A program made the translations under genes and the position numbers. Shown piece by piece: positions 1 through 13,436 of a stretch of 64,000 nucleotides of DNA. The stretch is from Parapristionchus giblindavisi (lineage: Eukaryota > Nematoda > Chromadorea > Rhabditida > Diplogasteridae), in the NCBI GenBank assembly GCA_943737045.1, contig CALSFV010000663.1, positions 56,001 through 120,000 of the forward strand, given 5' to 3'. The stretch's first letter is position 1. Each line of letters starts with the position of its first letter. A model generated the notes under the pieces. That model did not search any database and had not been told where the DNA came from. It saw only the letters and a program-made list of their open reading frames with translations.

Positions 1-300
1 AAGGGAGAGGAAGAGGGAGAGATAGAGGGAGAGGAAGAGGTAGAGGGAGAGAAAGGGAGAGGGAGAGAGAGAGGGAGAGAGAGAATGTGAAGTTCTTTCC
101 CTATTCTCCATTACGTTCTTGACCCATTTGTGAATTGTATAGGCAATGAGTGATAGAGTGATAGTAAGAGATCATCAGTGATAGAAGATGACGAGAGAGG
201 GAGAGAGAGGGAGAGAGAGGGAGAGAGAGAGAGGGAGAGAGAGGAGAGAGAGAGGAAGAGGGAAGGAGAGGTAGAGAGAGAGAGGGAGGAAAAAGTATGA
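1..300. repeat. GA-rich low-complexity tracts
   Basis: Two blocks of (GGGAGA)n/(GAGAGG)n purine-rich repeats separated by about 120 bp of mixed sequence. No coding signal. Similar GA/CT tracts recur at 1,653-1,820, 3,145-3,265, 24,270-24,330, 27,180-27,270, 27,720-27,780, 27,890-28,030 and 32,090-32,550, always in introns or intergenic DNA. Confidence 0.9.
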
Positions 301-2209
301 CGATAGAGGAAGTGCCCTGAAGTTATTTATTTCCATTTATGTTGTATACATTGTAGACAATTAGAGAAATCGAATCAGACAATATTTCAAATGTTTAAAA
401 TATAACGTAGAATGTTAACATTAAAGGATAACCCCTCGAGTCCTTTCGTGGCAAAACAGAACTATATGAAACACTTCCTTGAATACAAAAAGAATTTCTC
501 TGAAATTATAACCCGTAATCCTCGTTGAACGTTCATCAGTGGAAGGAGAATTTGAAGAATAAATGTATAGAATATTGAAAACGTTGATCGAAAGCATTGA
601 GTAACGATTGACTTAGAGAATATAATGTCATAATAAAATTATGAATGAAAGAAGAGTAAATGAATTGATGTCGAAATGGAATAATACGATAATATTGATT
701 GAGATGTAGTTATGATATTATTATTATCGATTCATTTATCCTATACATATTTCACTTCTTAAATAAGTTGATTGATTGTCTTCCGAAAATGAAAAATAAG
801 TCATTTATCGTAAACTTGTTGTATTATTGAGCATTTCTTGAATATTTAGGAGAATCCATACCTTGTAATAGTAGCAAAAGAATATTAAATAATACTGATA
901 GATATGATTACATATAGTCCCCAAACTTATTTTTATCATATCATATCTTTCCCATTTCATAATAATTTAATCCCACTAATATTCATATGCTTCGTAGTAA
1001 TTTCTTATAATGATCTACTATCCATTTTATGATCAAGAATTATTTCATTTCACACCTAAATTTCTATGATCTCGAACGAATATTGATTGATGAAATGTTA
1101 TGAATATGGAATGAATAGTTCATTCATGTAGATTATTCATCGTATATTACTGATTTCATATTTGTTAGACTCATTTGTAATCCATTCGTTGATTCATTAT
1201 TCTTATTCCTTCTTCTAATTATATTCAATACTTTATCAACAGAAGAAATTAGAAAATGAGAAGATAGAAGATAATTAACTTCTTCATAAATTTCTCTTCT
1301 TTCTCATTGAGTAATTCATTTAATCTTCTCAATCCTTTTTTCTTCATGAGATACATTGATATATTACCTTCTGTGTCTGGATTTTGGTTACAATTCAATA
1401 TATTCATCAATATACTTCAGTAATTTTGTTGTGAAACAAATTAGTACTATATCGCTTCCTTTCTTCTTCGATTGTTTGAAATTTTTTTTTGAGACTCAAT
1501 GCTTGGTATTGAAAATGAGTCTCATTCATAAAAATATAAAATAAATTTAAATGAAATGTATTTCCTCAACAAATTCAATGAGTTTTCCTTGTATGAAGAT
1601 CTTATTTCACTGAATACTACTTGCATTGTTTGGTCACATCTCACGTCTTCCTCCCCCCCCCCCACCCTCAGTCTCCCTCTTTCCCTCTCCCTCTCCCTCT
1701 CCCTCTCCCTCTCTCCCTCTCCCTCTCCCTCTCCCTCTCCCTCTCCCTCTCCCTCTCCCTCTCCCTCTCTCCCTCTCCCTCTCTCCCTCTCCCTCTCCCC
1801 CTTAGTCTCTCCCTCTCCCTTTTCGATCTAACCTCTTCTAACCTTCGTGATCTACTTCAATGTTTCTTCATCTTCTTTTGATTTGTCTCATAACTCCTTC
1901 ACTAAGTCGATCATTCTGTGATAGAAGAAGAAAGTAAATCTAATCTATTCTATCATAATCATTTATTATAAAGTTAATTTAAGTTCTCATTGTAATCAAA
2001 GACAAGAACCAATAAGAAAAGATGATGAGATCCCATGGAATCGAGGAGGTTAACGATATAACTCATTTATTCATCATATTTATCTTTTTCTTGCTATACC
2101 TCCTTTATATTCAGATTTAAATGGAGGAAGAGATAGAGAGAATGGATTGGCTGGGAAAAGAAAGGTTTCATCAATATTTATGATTATGAATATTATCGAT
2201 TGATTTAAG
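301..2209. other. AT-rich non-coding stretch upstream of the Kunitz gene
   Basis: About 1.9 kb of AT-rich DNA without a supportable exon; the (CTCTCC)n tract at 1,653-1,820 gives spurious Pro/Ser/Leu frames. It probably holds the promoter and any 5' exon of the Kunitz/lustrin gene. A short frame ATG at 2,019-2,045 ends in GAG|GTTAAC and would join in phase to the exon at 2,210, but nothing else supports it as the first exon. Confidence 0.6.
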
Positions 2210-5200
2210 CTACGTCCTGTTGAAGAAGAAATAGATAATAATCTACCATTGGGAAGTATTCCAATGAGTAATCTAGCTAGTGGATCGACTTTAGTTGGAG
2301 AGGTTATGTATATTCATCAATCAATTATTTAAATAATCAATCTATTTTAGATGTGCAGAGAAAATATCGGTTGTGTACAGGGAGCTTTATGTGAGGAAGG
2401 AAGGTATACTGTAATCATTAGATTATTGTTTGATTATATTATACATTCTATCTATATTCTATCTTCGTGACCAATGAGAGACCTTTGTAGATGCAAATGT
2501 ATGATGAGCCATGTACAGATCGATAGTTATTGTTGGAAGAGTAAGATAATAAAGATCAAAGATCAAAGATCAAAGATAATATGATTAAGGAATGAATCCA
2601 GAAGAATCAGGATGTACATATGATTCACAATGTGAATCAGTTTCACCTGGTAGTAGATGTATCTTCTCCATTTGTCGTTGTAATGGAAGCAGAGCTCCAT
2701 CTCCAACAAGAGAAGGACCTGTTTGTCATCCACAAGGTTATTATTATTATTATATTTATATTAATATTAATATTATTAAAGGTCATTGTCCTACAAATGG
2801 TGTCAATTCGTTATTATATAATAGAAATTCAGCCAATTTGGCTCAATGTTTCTTCTTTGATGGAGAAACAGACAGAAGAGCAGCTAAGGTTTATTTATTA
2901 TTTTAATAATTAATATTTACTCAAATATTTAAGTTTATCGGATGTGATGATTTTCCTGAAGTTTATGACTGTATTGATGGTTTATGTTGCCCTTCTAGAG
3001 GTATATATTGATTATTGAATACTATGGATCATCTTCTTTTCTTTCGTGAGAAGAAGAGGATGAAGACTATATTGTTTGATGTTTACTTCAGAATCACGGA
3101 AAGAAGACATTGGTCACTATTCCTATTCACTCTATCTTCCTATTATGTACCTCTCCCCCTCCCTATATCTCTCTCTCCCCTTCCCTCTCTCCTTCTCCCT
3201 CTCTCCCTCTCACCTCTTTCTCCTTCTCTCTCCCTCTCTCTCCCTTTACTCTCCCTCTCCTTTTCCATTTGAAAAAGAACACCCGCATTAGCTTTGCACA
3301 CAGAGATGAGCTTTTCTCTATAAGAAATTCATGAAAAACGATTAGATTCGATCTCCAAGAAAATAGATTAAAGAATAGTACAAAGTGTGTACATCAGATA
3401 CACCGAAAATATTTTAGAATTTTTGTTTTCAGCTTTGACTTGTATTCAACCAATGGACCCTGGAGATGAATTAGGTGGAAATAAAGGAAATATTTCTCAG
3501 GTTGATCTTTGATCTTTGATCTTTGATCTTCAGTCTCGATTGAATATCTTTGTAGGTTCCTTTGATTCGATGGTTCTTCAATCCAATAACGTATACTTGT
3601 GAGAAATTTGAATTCACTGGAATTGGAGGAAATTCGAATAATTTTATTACATTATCTCATTGTGAAAGTTATTGTGTACTTAGTATGGATTCATATTTAT
3701 TATTTTAAATATTAAAATAAATTGAGGATGTCCGAGAGGTCAACCACAATTGGATGTATCTATCCATGAAGGAGATCCATTAACTAGTTTAGCTCTTTCA
3801 TGTTTAGAAGATAAGTAAGTCATCATTTAAGTATATGGTTTCAACACCAACATGAGTGTTGAATCAATAATCACGAGATAAGTTCACGACTCCATCTGAA
3901 CTTGTCTACAAAATGACACAAAATTTAAAACCTCTTTCTCGAATCCAGTGTCGATTGGGCAACTTTTTCTAACTAATTCGTAAACATCATCGACAACTAA
4001 TTCTAGTCATGCTATTGCCAACTCAAAATGCGGGGGCTGACTTGAGACCATCCTCTTGTTTAAGGATAAGTAAATCACGTAAAACATAATTCCATAGGGT
4101 TTATTGCATAGAAGATAAATAATTAACTTCTGAATCATCGTCCCTAACGTCATGGATATTTCAGAAGTTCTTGTGATTCTGATCGTTTCACATGCACTCA
4201 TATCCATTCTCAAGCCTTTTGTTGTCCTTCACCTTGTGAGTTCAAATTGATCTTTGATCTTTGATCTCCAATGATAATTTCAGCTTTCATATGTTCTGAA
4301 TTCGGTGGATTGAGTGAAGAAACAGTAGATCTTCTCTCTCAGCCTCTATCAACTCCATATTCAGCAGGTTCAAATAAACAGGGACAAGCTTCAGTTACAA
4401 GGTTTATAAAAATTATTAACTAAAATATAATGTATTTTTTTCTAAATGATAAATATGAATATTGAGATGGTATTGGAATCGTGTGGAACGTCGTTGTCGA
4501 TCTTTTCGTTATTTCGGTCAAGGAGGAAACTTTAATAACTTTCTATCTGAATCACATTGTTCTGATTTCTGTACTAAATGTGAAGAGATTATATCCATTC
4601 AATCAATTAATAATATCTTCTTTTCAGCTTTATGTCCATCTGGAACAGCTTTAAGAGATACATCTGGTTAGTTTTTAAATCTTTTCATATATCAATTCTT
4701 CTTGAATAGAGAATGTTGTGAATACCTTATTGATCTATCTCTAATCGATAATCTATCTAGGTTCTCATATAGAATGTTCATCATCATCTCAATGTCCTCG
4801 TAGTCATACATGTCATTCCGGTGTTTGTTGTCCATCTCCGGGTATATATTCCCTCTCACTATTCATTATCATTATCCATTCATATTCAGCTACTATTTGT
4901 AATCAACCACTATCCACAGGAAGTCCATGTTCAGCACAGACTGTACAAAGATATTGGTATCGATTGATTATAGTATTCCTTTAAATACAGTATTCTCTCA
5001 TAGGTTCAATTCGGCAACTCGATCGTGTCAACATTTTGCCTTTACTGGATGTGACGGAAATAGTAATAACTTTAGATCTGCACAAGAATGTTCTCAGTTC
5101 TGTTCAAGAATTGAAGGTTCTGAAAGATCAAAGATCAAAGATCGAAGATCAGTTCATGATTTCAGAAGAAATAAAATGTTTCGTCGGAGAAGCAGTCAAA

Positions 5201-8200
5201 TTAGAAGATGGAAAATTTTGGAGATGCGATACTGCCAAAAAAACTGTTTGTATCTTTTAAAAATTATTTTGTAATGTTTTATTCGACAGAATAGTCGAGA
5301 AGAAAAGAAATGTCCTACTAATTATGAATGTTATTTTGATGGAAAGAATTACGGATGTTGTCCCACTAAAGGTAGATCATTCAATCATACTCTAAATTAT
5401 TGATTCTCCAATTTAAATTTAGAATACACTTGTCGCTTACAACCATATGAAGGAAGATTATGTAATGGTCCTCCTCAGACTAGATGGTAGTTCATTGATC
5501 TTATAATCAATCGATAATCACAGTATACTTTCAGGTATTATGATTACTCTGCAAGATCATGCAGATCATTCGAATATAAGGTTTCATTGAGTATTTCAAC
5601 TAATCCTTTCAATATAATCTTTGTTCAAGGGTTGTGATGGAAACAGTAACAATTTCGATAGTCAATCAACTTGTTCTGAGTATTGTGCCATATCAGGTTA
5701 GCTATTCTATTTTCTTATTCTATTATTATCTGGACATTTTTATAAATCATTAATGAACAACTTTCGAATTTATTGTTGTGGTCATCAATAGCCAAGCACT
5801 TTTTAAGACGTTTAGATAAGGCTTTAAGGCTTGGGGATATGTTGAGTATTCCTCTCGATCAACCATTGGCCTATTAGTCGTATAATAAGAATGAACAGCT
5901 GAAGACTAAAAAGTAATTACTTATCTCCAATGATGGACGAATTCGAGAGATGAATTATGAAAGAACTATTTAGTTCAAGAATCTACTCTTTGACGTTTCT
6001 ATCATTAAGACCAAATGTTTATTGATTGGAAGTGAATCATGATATGGAACATAGGAAAGAAAGAACAACGTTGTACAACTAATTAGCTAAGAACAACTAA
6101 TTAGAATTGGCACATAAATACAGTGATAACTTCTTGTCGGGAAGAGAATCTAGCGGATATGTGTATCTAGCGGCTATCTAGCTTTTTCCTGGATGTTTTT
6201 CTAGCCTAGCGGCTATCTTGCTTTTATCAAGTAACTTTTCTGTATTTTTCACGATCTAGCGACTATCTAGCTTTTTTTCGATGACTATTTCGGGAGTCGC
6301 TTTCTCAGAGACTGTAGTCGATAAAATGTTCAAGAGCTTTTTCTCGATTGTGAGTACTCAGTGAATATCACAATGAATGTCCAGATAATTATGTAACAAC
6401 TTAATATTATGAATGATGTTGATTTCTTATGATGTACATATAGGTTGTCCGAATGGAGGAGATATCTATAATGTCGACGGAGAACCAATGAGATGTAATA
6501 GAGATGGACAATGTCCTAATGGACATATTTGTACTAATCTTGTTAGTTATCTCATCATATCGAAGAATTTAATCAATGATATTTCAGTTATTATCAGATC
6601 AATCAATAGAAGATCTCTATTGTTGTCCATCAAGAATATCGATTTGTATTCAACCAATCGATACTGGATTCTCTTGTTCTGAACCAATTAGAAGGTATTA
6701 AATGGATAAATAACATTTATATTCAATTTCATTATAGATATCATTTTGATTCAATAACTCGTATTTGTCGTCCATTCAATTATCGAGGATGTGGTGGAAA
6801 TAATAATAACTTCGTCACTAAACTCGCTTGTACTAATGTTTGTCAGGCTGCTGGTTAGATTATAGATCTTCAAAGAATTAGATTAATGAATACTTAGAAT
6901 AGAATAATGTAAATTATAGCATGTGCCCCATCAGAAATGATCTATCAACCATCATCGAGTGATCAACCATTTGATTGTACTAATAAGAGTTGTCCAAGAG
7001 GTTATTATCACTTATTAATCAATATTTGATCTTTGATCTTATAGGATATCTTTGTGTTCCTGATCCTTTTTCAACAGAGAAAAAGGTTTGCTGCGGTGCA
7101 CCTAACATGGGTTAATTAATTAATTAATTAATTAATTAAATTATAAATATTAATATATGAAATACAGGAGTTTGTCCTTCAAGTCAACGTCCACTTCTTG
7201 ATTATCGTAATCAACGCCCATTATCATGTAGTTCAATGAAGTCGAATGATTGTCCTCCTAGGTATCAATCAATATCGTACATGTAAAAATCATTGTATCA
7301 TGAACGGTGTGAATGGGTCTGAACGGATCAGGCCGATCAAGATTTTGAGCGAGCGATTATGAGCGAACCGAACATTTCCGTAATGTCTCTTTGTTTTCAT
7401 TGTTTTTCTCTTATTCGAATCTACTATATTAAAATAAATTAGGCCAAAATATTGCCATTTAACCAAAATCATTGATTGTGCGTTGAATAAACTGTTCCGA
7501 TTATGCGCTGAATAATTAGGTCAATTTTGGTTCATTGGGGCAATTTCTTCAAAGTGAGAGCAATGATTTTTGTTAAATGGCAATATTGTGGCCTAATTTA
7601 TTTTAATATAGTAGATTCGATTGAGAGAAAAACAATGAAAACAAAGAGAAATTACGAAAATGTTCGGTTCGCTCATAATCGCTCGCTCAAAATCTTGATC
7701 GGCCTGATCCGTTCAGACCCATTCACACCGTTCATGATACAATGATTTTTACATGTACGATACAGTCAATCAATCAATCAATACAGTCAATCAATCAATC
7801 AATACAGTCAATCAATCAATCAATACAGTCAATCAATCAATCAATACAGTCAATCAATCAATCAATCAATCAATACAGTCAATCAATCAATCAATACAGT
7901 CAATCGATCAATCAATACAGTCAATCAATCAATCAATCAATCAATACAGTCAATCAATCAATCAATACAGTCAATCAATCAATCAATACAGTCAATCAAT
8001 CAATCAATACAGTCAATCAATCAATACAGTCAATCAATCAATCAATACAGTCAATCAATCAATCAATACAGTCAATCAATCAATCAATCAATCAATACAG
8101 TCAATCAATCAATCAATACAGTCAATCAATCAATCAATACAGTCAATCAATCAATACAGTCAATCAATCAATCAATACAGTCAATCAATCAATCAATACA

Positions 8201-11200
8201 GTCAATCAATCAATCAATCAATCAATACAGTCAATCAATCAATCAATACAGTCAATCAATCAATCAATACAGTCAATCAATCAATCAATACAGTCAATCA
8301 ATCAATCAATACAGTCAATCAATCAATCAATCAATCAATACAGTCAATCAATCAATCAATACAGTCAATCGATCAATCAATACAGTCAATCAATCAATCA
8401 ATACAGTCAATCAATCAATCAATCAATCAATACAGTCAATCAATCAATCAATACAGTCAATCAATCAATCAATACAGTCAATCAATCAATACAGTCAATC
8501 AATCAATCAATACAGTCAATCAATCAATCAATACAGTCAATCAATCAATCAATCAATCAATACAGTCAATCAATCAATCAATACAGTCAATCAATCAATC
8601 AATACAGTCAATCAATCAATCAATACACTCAATCAATCAATCAATACAGTCAATCAATCAATTAATACAGTCAATCAATCAATCAATACAGTCAATCAAT
8701 CAATCAATACAGTCAATCAATCAATCAATACAGTCAATCAATCAATCAATACAGTCAATCAATCAATCAATACAGTCAATCAATCAATCAATACAGTTAA
8801 TCAATCGATAATCAATATTCTATTATCAGATTTCGTTGTACCTTCAATGCTGAGAGAAGTGAACACTATTGTTGTGGAGAACAGAATGAGAATCGTAAGT
8901 GATTATTGATTAATTCTAATCAATCAATAGTCTATATTGAATGAATTCAGATACATGCCCCCCTGGTGGTCGTCTTCTTCGTGATTCATCAACAGGTTCA
9001 TCTCTTGGATGTAATTCTGATTCATCATGTCAAGGGGGCGGAGCCTGTCATAGACCCAATCCATTCCAAACTGGAATATGTTGTAGTAATCTTGATAATG
9101 GTATGATTATCGATTAGATCAAGTCATATAATCAATTAATCATAGTATGTCCTCCATTATTTTCATTAGAAAGAGAATTAACAGAAGATAAAGAATGTTC
9201 TCCATTTGTAATGCATTCATGTTCACATTCTCCACAGGTTCACTTTCAGTTTCACATCATTTTTTTGTTAAAAAAAGATTTTTGAGGAACAAATCAATAA
9301 TTTAAGGTTGTTTGTCTTTTCTCAGAGAAATTAGATCGATTTGTATGTTGTCGTCGTGATTCACAAAAGAATTCAGCTGAATCGATATCAAGATGTCCAC
9401 CCAATACTGTACAAGGTACGGTAGTGGTGTACTCAATGACGACCTTTACTATTTGACAGATGACAAACACACCATGTGCTCATCTACTGCTGTCTGTCCA
9501 CCACCATACTTTTGTATTCGACAGAATAGCGAGAGGGTGAGATCAAAGATCAAGAATCAAAGATCAATTGAATAATTGTAGATAGGAGTATGTTGTAAGC
9601 ATCCGAGGGCTGTTATCGCACCTTCTTCAAAAGAAGAAGAAAAGAAAGAGGAGAAAGTAGAAAAGATAGAGAATAAAGCGAAAGAGAAGAAGAATAAGAA
9701 GAATAAGGGAAAAGAAAAGAGTAAGGAAGAAAATGAAGAAGAAGATAAAGAAGAAGAAATGGTCAATACTACTAAAAAGATTAAAATAAAAGAAACTAAG
9801 AAGATAAAAAAGAAAGAAAAAGAGAAAGAAGAAATAGAAGATAAAGATAATGAAGATGATGATGAAGAAAATATTGAAGAAGAAGAAGAAGAAGATGGTC
9901 AAAAAAGTAATGAAAACGTAAGATATTTATCGTTTTATATTTATCATTTCAATTTTTTTCAGAATTCAAAACATCTGAAGATAGGAGAATTATTGGGTAA
10001 ATCAAGAATCGATAAAGAAAGAAAGGTTAATGAGGTAGATCAATTGAATCAATCGATTATTATGATATGTTTAATCTAGATTCTTCTTAGACGTTCAACT
10101 CATTCTCCTCTACAACAATCAATTCAATCATATCATCATCATCATCCACTTCCACTTCCCAAACTACTCCCTCATCTACTATTATCTATACTCAACCTAA
10201 CCGACCATATGTCCAAACCACAATTCATCCGGCGAAAGGTACTGTATGCTTTATCTACCGTATCCCTATACCGTATCCCTTTCAGCCTATAACGTTGAAT
10301 GTCCTCCTCTAGAAAGACCATTACAAGATCGTACAACGGGTCGACCTCTTCTATGTGCCGATACCGTACCTTGTCCCGCCCCTTATCAGGTATACTGTAC
10401 ACTATTGTAATCCACGCAGTTTCCTTATGTAAAAGTATGTATTCCAGTGTCGTCCTTATAATGTTATGTTATCTATATGTTGTGCACAAGTTCGTCCTAT
10501 TGGTTCTTTATCAGGTTCATCCTTTATCATTCCTTATTACATAATCTATTATATCTGTAAATAGTCCAATCTCAACTACCTCATGTCCTTCCTTCTTCTC
10601 CTTTTCCTACTTCACAACCATTTCAACCATCTCCATTATTTCCTATCGGTTTGATCTTTGATCTTTCGTTCTATTGATCTTTGATCTCTTATTCAGGTGT
10701 TTTACCATCTCCTCTTCAGCCTATTCCTTCAATTTCAACTAATCCATATACTCCTTCTCAACCATCTCCGTACCCCAATGATAGGTATGGCATAAATATT
10801 GATTAATCTTATCAATTATCGATTGATTATCTCTTAAGAGATCGCATTGATAGAATGACATCTGATATGAATTGTCCATATGGAATGATTCCATTCTCAA
10901 CAGATACTCAGGTTCATATTAATATCAATTAAATATTAATATTGAACCAATTAAGATTCATTCGTGTTTAAAAGTAAATTGTCCTCCAAAATATAAATGT
11001 ATGAATGAAGTTTGTTGTCCCGTTCCACGTATGTTTATTCCTTTTGAAAATATATCAAATTATTCTTTTAATAAATGATAAATTTGAATGATTTCATTAA
11101 GGTTTATCATGTCATGAAAGTCTCTTCCATGGTACCGAATGTAGAGATCAAAGATCATCCAATGGAGATACTAGGTCAGAACTTTTAAGAATCATAATGC

Positions 11201-12653
11201 TAGTATCTATTTATCATACAACTAGATACAGCTAATTGATTACGAAAAATGAAAATAAATGAGATAAATGCGGTGTGGCGATTTCTGCTGTATTGGGATT
11301 ACAAAAAATATTAATAATTACAACTTTATTCAAACTTTGATATTTTAGATACTATTTTGATAGTCGTATAGGAGAATGCCGTCCATTTAAATACAGAGGA
11401 TGCAATCCTGGACCTAACCATTTTTATAATATTGTACGATTTATTTTTATAAACTATTTTATAATTCTGTTTATTTGAGCTAGATTGTGAGAAGGTTTGT
11501 ATACCAGATGATGATGAAAATGATGATATAAATAGTAGACGAAAGAATAAAGAAAGAGGAAATACTGATAGACGAGGTAATCAATAATGTTGAATCAATC
11601 AATATTCTAATGAATAATCAGGATCACTCTGTCCTCCTCCATATGTAAATCCTAAAGATACACCACAGATATGTAGTCCATTCTTTGATTCATGTTCAGG
11701 TACTATAAATACTTTATAATAGAATGAATTAATCAATAATAAGGTAATGATAAATGTTTACCATCTTCATCTCATCATTATATTTGTTGTTCTCAACCTT
11801 CATCTACTTCACTTCGTTCACTCATTGCACGAATGTGTGGAGATGGATACAAACCGTTCGTTATCAATCAATCAATAATCATTCATGATATTTATATTAT
11901 CATTTAGTGTAATGTCTCCATCAGGAGATCCACGTCGATGCGATCCATCAAGACTTCCATGTTCTAGAAGGTTAATATTATTGATTCATTCAATTCATAT
12001 CTAATCAATCGATAATCAGGGATGAATGTCGATTCTCTACAGTACTTATGATCGATATTTGCTGTCAATCAGAGGAGATATCAGGTAAGTCTAAAATTGA
12101 CATTTGATCTTTGATCTTTGATCTTGAATTGATCTTTGATCTTAGATGGATATGATTCAAATGAATCTCCTCGACGTCCATCTGGGGGAGTTTATCCACG
12201 ATTGCCACGGTCAAGATCAGGTTAATCAATCAATAATCAATCGATAAGATTAAATATAATTCATAGGTGGTTATCCTCGTTTACAATGGAGAGATTCATT
12301 GAATGAATCAATAAGAATATGTCGAATTGAAGAAATTGACGGTCATTGTTTACCACGTTTGTTATTCTTTTCTTTTTTATTATATTCTCTTTTTTCTTAT
12401 AAACAATAAGTATGGCAGGATATAATTGAATTGTAGGTCTTCATCCAGGTCAAAATGGTTGTTTATCAGATGGACAATGCTTAGGAGATTCATTGTGTAT
12501 TGAAGGAAGATGCCAATGTCAAAGGAATACTTTACTATATCGAACATTTTGTGGTATATACTCATTATGACCTTTGATCTTTGATCTTTCATTTCAGTTT
12601 CCCGATGTCCTCCATTTCATCGTATTGTAAGGAATGTTTGTATATCTGTATAA
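2210..12653 (+). CDS. Secreted multi-domain Kunitz / lustrin-type cysteine-rich / EB protein (5' end not resolved)
   Basis: A many-exon gene read by joining short exons across mostly 40-60 bp introns. Order: Cys-rich start (2,210-2,550), EB-type module (2,592-2,740), lustrin-like repeats, then six Kunitz-BPTI domains near 3,432-3,690, 4,284-4,590, 4,893-5,115, 5,424-5,698, 6,640-6,855 and 11,101-11,510, interleaved with lustrin repeats of the CPxG...CC type. A Lys/Glu-rich linker (9,610-9,920) and Ser/Thr/Pro-rich linkers (10,095-10,235, 10,565-10,785) separate the halves. A final EB-like module ends with a stop at 12,651-12,653. Kunitz domains 3-6 have all six cysteines; domains 1 and 2 lack the second and fourth. 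The residue after the second cysteine is Ser, Asn, Ser and Arg in domains 3-6, so only the last has a basic P1. Extracellular protease inhibition or cuticle/matrix assembly is inferred from the families. I did not find a signal peptide, and the true start lies upstream. Confidence 0.85.
5726..6388. mobile_element. Harbinger-like MITE with TTA duplication, intronic
   Basis: A 663-bp insertion in a Kunitz-gene intron. Ends are inverted (TTATCTGGACATT at the left, its complement at the right) and both sides are flanked by TTA, the target duplication typical of PIF/Harbinger elements. Inside, CTAGCGGCTATCTAGC-like words recur at about 6,149, 6,199 and 6,255. No transposase frame. The host intron is about 740 bp against 40-60 bp for its neighbours. 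Confidence 0.65.
7273..7762. mobile_element. Foldback MITE with about 210-bp arms
   Basis: The left arm from TATCGTACATG (7,273) is matched almost base for base by the inverted right arm ending CATGTACGATA (7,762); the loop is about 70 bp around 7,480-7,550. The outermost TA could be the target duplication. It sits in the Kunitz-gene intron that starts at 7,262 and directly abuts the AATC/ACAG array. The two 60-70 aa frames inside are the same arm read on opposite strands, not genes. Confidence 0.75.
7764..8810. repeat. Intronic (AATC)n-ACAGTC minisatellite
   Basis: About 1.05 kb of irregular 17-25 bp units, two to five AATC tetramers followed by AATACAGTC, roughly 50 units. It fills the rest of the intron whose authentic acceptor is TTATCAG just before 8,829. 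Each unit carries AATACAG, the same hexamer-plus-AG used by the authentic acceptor at about 7,168. The 307- and 352-aa Ser/Ile/Asn/Gln frames across it are artefacts of the repeat. Confidence 0.9.
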
Positions 12654-13436
12654 CTAATATCTATTCATTCATTATATCTACTTAAGAGTTTCTAGCCATT
12701 ATTGTTGTTCTTTCAATGATTGCAGACAATTTCGAACGGGTTCTATTTTAATTTAATTCGTGTGTATTATCGTACTTGAAAGTATTCCAATGACTATTTA
12801 TTATTATTCCAATCATTTTTCAAAAATAAATATTATATGTGATTGTGACTATGAAATACTTTATACACATAAAAAGGAAAAAAAATTACAATTATGTTTG
12901 AAAAGTTAAATAGATAAAGGCACGAAATATTTTTCGATGTGCTCAATGAAAGACAATAGGAAAAAAGACGGTTATGATTAATAGTTGTAAAATATATAAT
13001 CATTGGTTGTTACTAATCTCATCAGATTCTTTGAGATCTCTTTCATATTCTATTTTATTCGGTGTTAGAATAAAGTATTTAATAATAATAATTAGTATAA
13101 TACAAAAAGAAGACAAAGGGAAATAAGTCATGATATACAATAAACAGAATAAAGTTGATATAATAGAAAACCCATATTCATATCGATCTTTCAGTGACTG
13201 CAAAAAAATAAAAATGAAATTATGTTTTCAAACTTCATTTACGTTTCTCGTCAAAATTCTTCGTCGAGGAGGAACAGGAGGAGGAATATTTGAGTCTGAA
13301 ATTTTCCTTTAATATTCCAAAACATTTTTAATGTTTATTTGCCTGGTATATCATTCATGTTTGAAGTAATTTCCTCATCTAAGATCTTCGATTGATTCTA
13401 TATAAAAATTAGATAATAGATTGTCTAATAAAGTAT
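12654..13436. other. Convergent intergenic region
   Basis: AT-rich 3' flanks of the Kunitz gene (+) and the RING gene (-). An AATAAA lies near 12,826 for the + gene. No exon or RNA gene seen. Confidence 0.6.

Noticed and set aside
7290..7745. Two similar 60-72 aa frames on opposite strands
   Set aside because: They are the two inverted arms of one foldback element.
7742..8811. Long Ser/Ile/Asn/Gln open frames (307 and 352 aa)
   Set aside because: Pure translation of the AATC/ACAG array in an intron; flanking Kunitz-gene exons splice around it.
9405..9450. Apparent frameshift in the lustrin repeat (RCPPNTVQ frame ends in a stop)
   Set aside because: Resolved by an ordinary 40-50 bp intron, donor GTACGG after CAAG and acceptor GACAG, which joins to [16 protein letters not shown] in phase.
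13000..13312. Small frames between the Kunitz and RING genes
   Set aside because: AT-rich convergent 3' flank, no homology or splice pattern.
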